Origin: Phycisphaerales bacterium
GTDB lineage: Bacteria; Planctomycetota; Phycisphaerae; Sedimentisphaerales; Anaerobacaceae
DNA: 7,763 bases
NCBI GenBank assembly: GCA_011057845.1
Contig: DSDB01000495.1
Location: 1 to 7,763 of the forward strand
Direction of reading: 5' to 3'
Part shown: piece by piece, positions 6,371 to 7,763 of the stretch
How the letters are laid out: the number at the start of each line of letters is the position of its first letter
How positions within the stretch are numbered: position 1 is the first letter of the stretch
Notes under the pieces: generated by a model
Told to the model about the DNA's origin: nothing
The model's database searches: none
The model's input: the letters and a program-made list of their open reading frames with translations, nothing else
Position numbers and translations under genes: made by a program

Positions 6371-7763
6371 ATACAACCCTCAGGTTCGGGGAGACAATTC
6401 CGACCGGCTGCTTGGCGGCGTAGTGCGTATGCAGCAGTTCATGCGACTTCTTGCTCAGCGGCCGACCCAAAAACTCCCGATACAACCGCTGCACCTCCGG
6501 GTTCTCGTGGCTGCGGCGGATCGTCTTATCCCGGTCCAGGCTGTACAACGCCTCCGCCCGGGCCACCAGACACGCCTCATCCAGTGGAATGGAGTTGGCC
6601 ATCGCATAAGGCTGGCCGCCGCCGCCGATGCACCCGCCCGGGCAACCCATGATCTCGACGAAGTGATACCGGTCCGGCTGCTCGCGGACGATCTCCAGGA
6701 GCCTGGCGGCGTTGCCCATCCCGTGCGCCACGGCCACCCGCAGCTCCTTGCCGTCCATCGCCAGCGTCGCCTCGCGGATCCCCTTGAACCCGCGGATCGG
6801 CTGGACCTCAATGTCGATCAGGGTTTCGCCCGTATACAGCTCGTAGGCTGTCCGGATCGCCGCCTCCATCACGCCGCCGGTGACGCCGAAGATGGCCCCG
6901 GCCCCGGATGACAGACCCAGCGGAGCATCGAACGGCTCAGGCTCGATATTCAGAAAATCAATCCCCGCGGACTTGATCATCCACACCATTTCGCGCGTCG
7001 TCACGACAATGTCCGTCGTCCGCCGTCCGTTGACCCTCAGTTCGGGCCTGGCCGCCTCGTATTTCTTCGCCGTGCAACACATCACCGCGACGCTGAGCAC
7101 TTTCTCCGGGTCCGTCTTGATCTTGTTTGCGAAATAGGTCTTGATCATGGCCGAGCCCATGGACATGGGGCTCTTGCACGTGGAGACGTTCGGAATCAGG
7201 TCCGCATGGAACTGCTCCATGTACTTCATCCACGCGCTGGAGCAGGAGGTGATCATGGGCAGGACGCCGCCGCTCTGAAGTCGTTCGAGGAACTCGCTGG
7301 CCTCCTCCATGATGGTCAGGTCCGCGGAGAACTGTGTGTCGAACACGTAGTCGAACCCCATGTGCCGAAGCGCCGCGGCAAGTTGCCCCTCCATGTTGCG
7401 TCCCGGCGGCAGTCCGAAGCCCTCGCCGATCGCCGCGCGTACGGACGGCGCCACCTGCGCGACCTTGACCAGACCGTCGTCGCTGAGCGCCGTGAACAAC
7501 TCCTGCGTATAGTTCTTCTCGACAAACGCCGCCGTCGGGCACACGTTGATGCACTGTCCACAGGCCGTGCAGACGCTCTCGGCGAACGGCAGGTTGTATG
7601 CCGGCATCACCACCGTATCGAAACCCCGGTGCGCATGTCCCAGGGCGTGCACGCCCTGCACCTCGGAGCACATCCGCACGCACCGTCCGCACAGCACGCA
7701 TTTCTCGGGATCGCGAATGACCGACGCGGAGGACAAATCCTGCTCATATTGCTTGCGCGGTCC
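6369..7763 (-). CDS. hydA: [FeFe] hydrogenase catalytic subunit HydA/HndD type (N-terminal part outside window)
   Basis: This subunit catalyses reversible H2 formation at the H-cluster. The frame is open to the right edge, giving 464 residues here. A TTG at 7736 is internal, because residues before it (GPRKQYEQDLSSASVIRDPEKC) are typical of longer multi-cluster hydrogenases. Residues are numbered from 7763. Two ferredoxin [4Fe-4S] motifs lie at C22-C25-C28-C32 and C65-C68-C71-C75. The H-domain has L1 as TSCSSAW (172-178), L2 as MCCTAKKYE (228-236) and L3 as EIMGCPGGCIGGGGQP (C374, C378). Proton-path residues equivalent to E279, E282, C299 and S319 of the Clostridium enzyme CpI are present (E154, E157, C174, S194). 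The second Cys of L1 is Ser175 and an extra Cys229 precedes ligand C230. N-terminal [2Fe-2S] and His-Cys clusters would lie outside. The NuoE-like neighbour suggests an NAD(P)-linked or bifurcating enzyme. The TAG stop overlaps the hydG ribosome-binding site. Confidence 0.96.
   Translation of the reverse strand, partial: GPRKQYEQDLSSASVIRDPEKCVLCGRCVRMCSEVQGVHALGHAHRGFDTVVMPAYNLPFAESVCTACGQCINVCPTAAFVEKNYTQELFTALSDDGLVKVAQVAPSVRAAIGEGFGLPPGRNMEGQLAAALRHMGFDYVFDTQFSADLTIMEEASEFLERLQSGGVLPMITSCSSAWMKYMEQFHADLIPNVSTCKSPMSMGSAMIKTYFANKIKTDPEKVLSVAVMCCTAKKYEAARPELRVNGRRTTDIVVTTREMVWMIKSAGIDFLNIEPEPFDAPLGLSSGAGAIFGVTGGVMEAAIRTAYELYTGETLIDIEVQPIRGFKGIREATLAMDGKELRVAVAHGMGNAARLLEIVREQPDRYHFVEIMGCPGGCIGGGGQPYAMANSIPLDEACLVARAEALYSLDRDKTIRRSHENPEVQRLYREFLGRPLSKKSHELLHTHYAAKQPVGIVSPNLRVV

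Noticed and set aside
5395..6423. A long plus-strand open frame opposite hydG
   Set aside because: It has low-complexity, Arg/His/Pro-rich sequence with no motif, and hydG on the other strand is unambiguous.

Overview
The window is a GC-rich (about 60% by eye) bacterial segment dominated by a leftward (minus-strand) [FeFe]-hydrogenase operon that enters from the right edge. The organism looks like a fermentative or otherwise strictly anaerobic bacterium: it carries a multi-cluster, soluble-type [FeFe] hydrogenase, all three H-cluster maturases and a NuoE-type [2Fe-2S] subunit. An anaerobic Planctomycetota-like or deltaproteobacterial-like lineage is possible, but the sequence alone does not settle the phylum.

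Layout. Positions 1-303 (+) hold the 3' end of an unrecognised gene. It overlaps by one base with an MscS-family mechanosensitive channel gene (303-1364, +). A short convergent intergenic gap (1365-1483) with a perfect 14-bp palindrome separates this pair from the hydrogenase operon. Read in its own direction, right to left, the operon is: hydA catalytic subunit (5' end cut by the window edge, 7763-6369), hydG (6357-4843), a NuoE/HydC/HndA-like [2Fe-2S] subunit (4832-4335), hydE (4333-3200), a stand-alone receiver-domain response regulator (3179-2784) and hydF (2701-1484). Spacings in that order are 11, 10, 1, 20 and 82 nt, so the first five genes look tightly co-transcribed. A GC-rich hairpin lies in the last gap.

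How the genes work together. By family knowledge, HydG makes the Fe(CO)2(CN) synthon from tyrosine, HydE processes it towards the [2Fe] precursor, and HydF is the GTPase scaffold that completes and delivers the [2Fe] subcluster to HydA. The NuoE-like protein is normally the small subunit of NAD(P)-linked or electron-bifurcating HydABC/Hnd complexes. The NuoF-like flavoprotein partner is not in the window.

Unusual points. HydG has Gly where the auxiliary-cluster CX2C motif normally has its second Cys, with a spare Cys three residues later. HydA has altered H-cluster signatures (TSCSSAW and MCC in place of TSCCPxW and MPC) although its proton-path residues are intact. A response regulator with an enlarged region before its conserved Lys sits among the maturation genes. 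No RNA genes, mobile elements or CRISPR arrays were seen.
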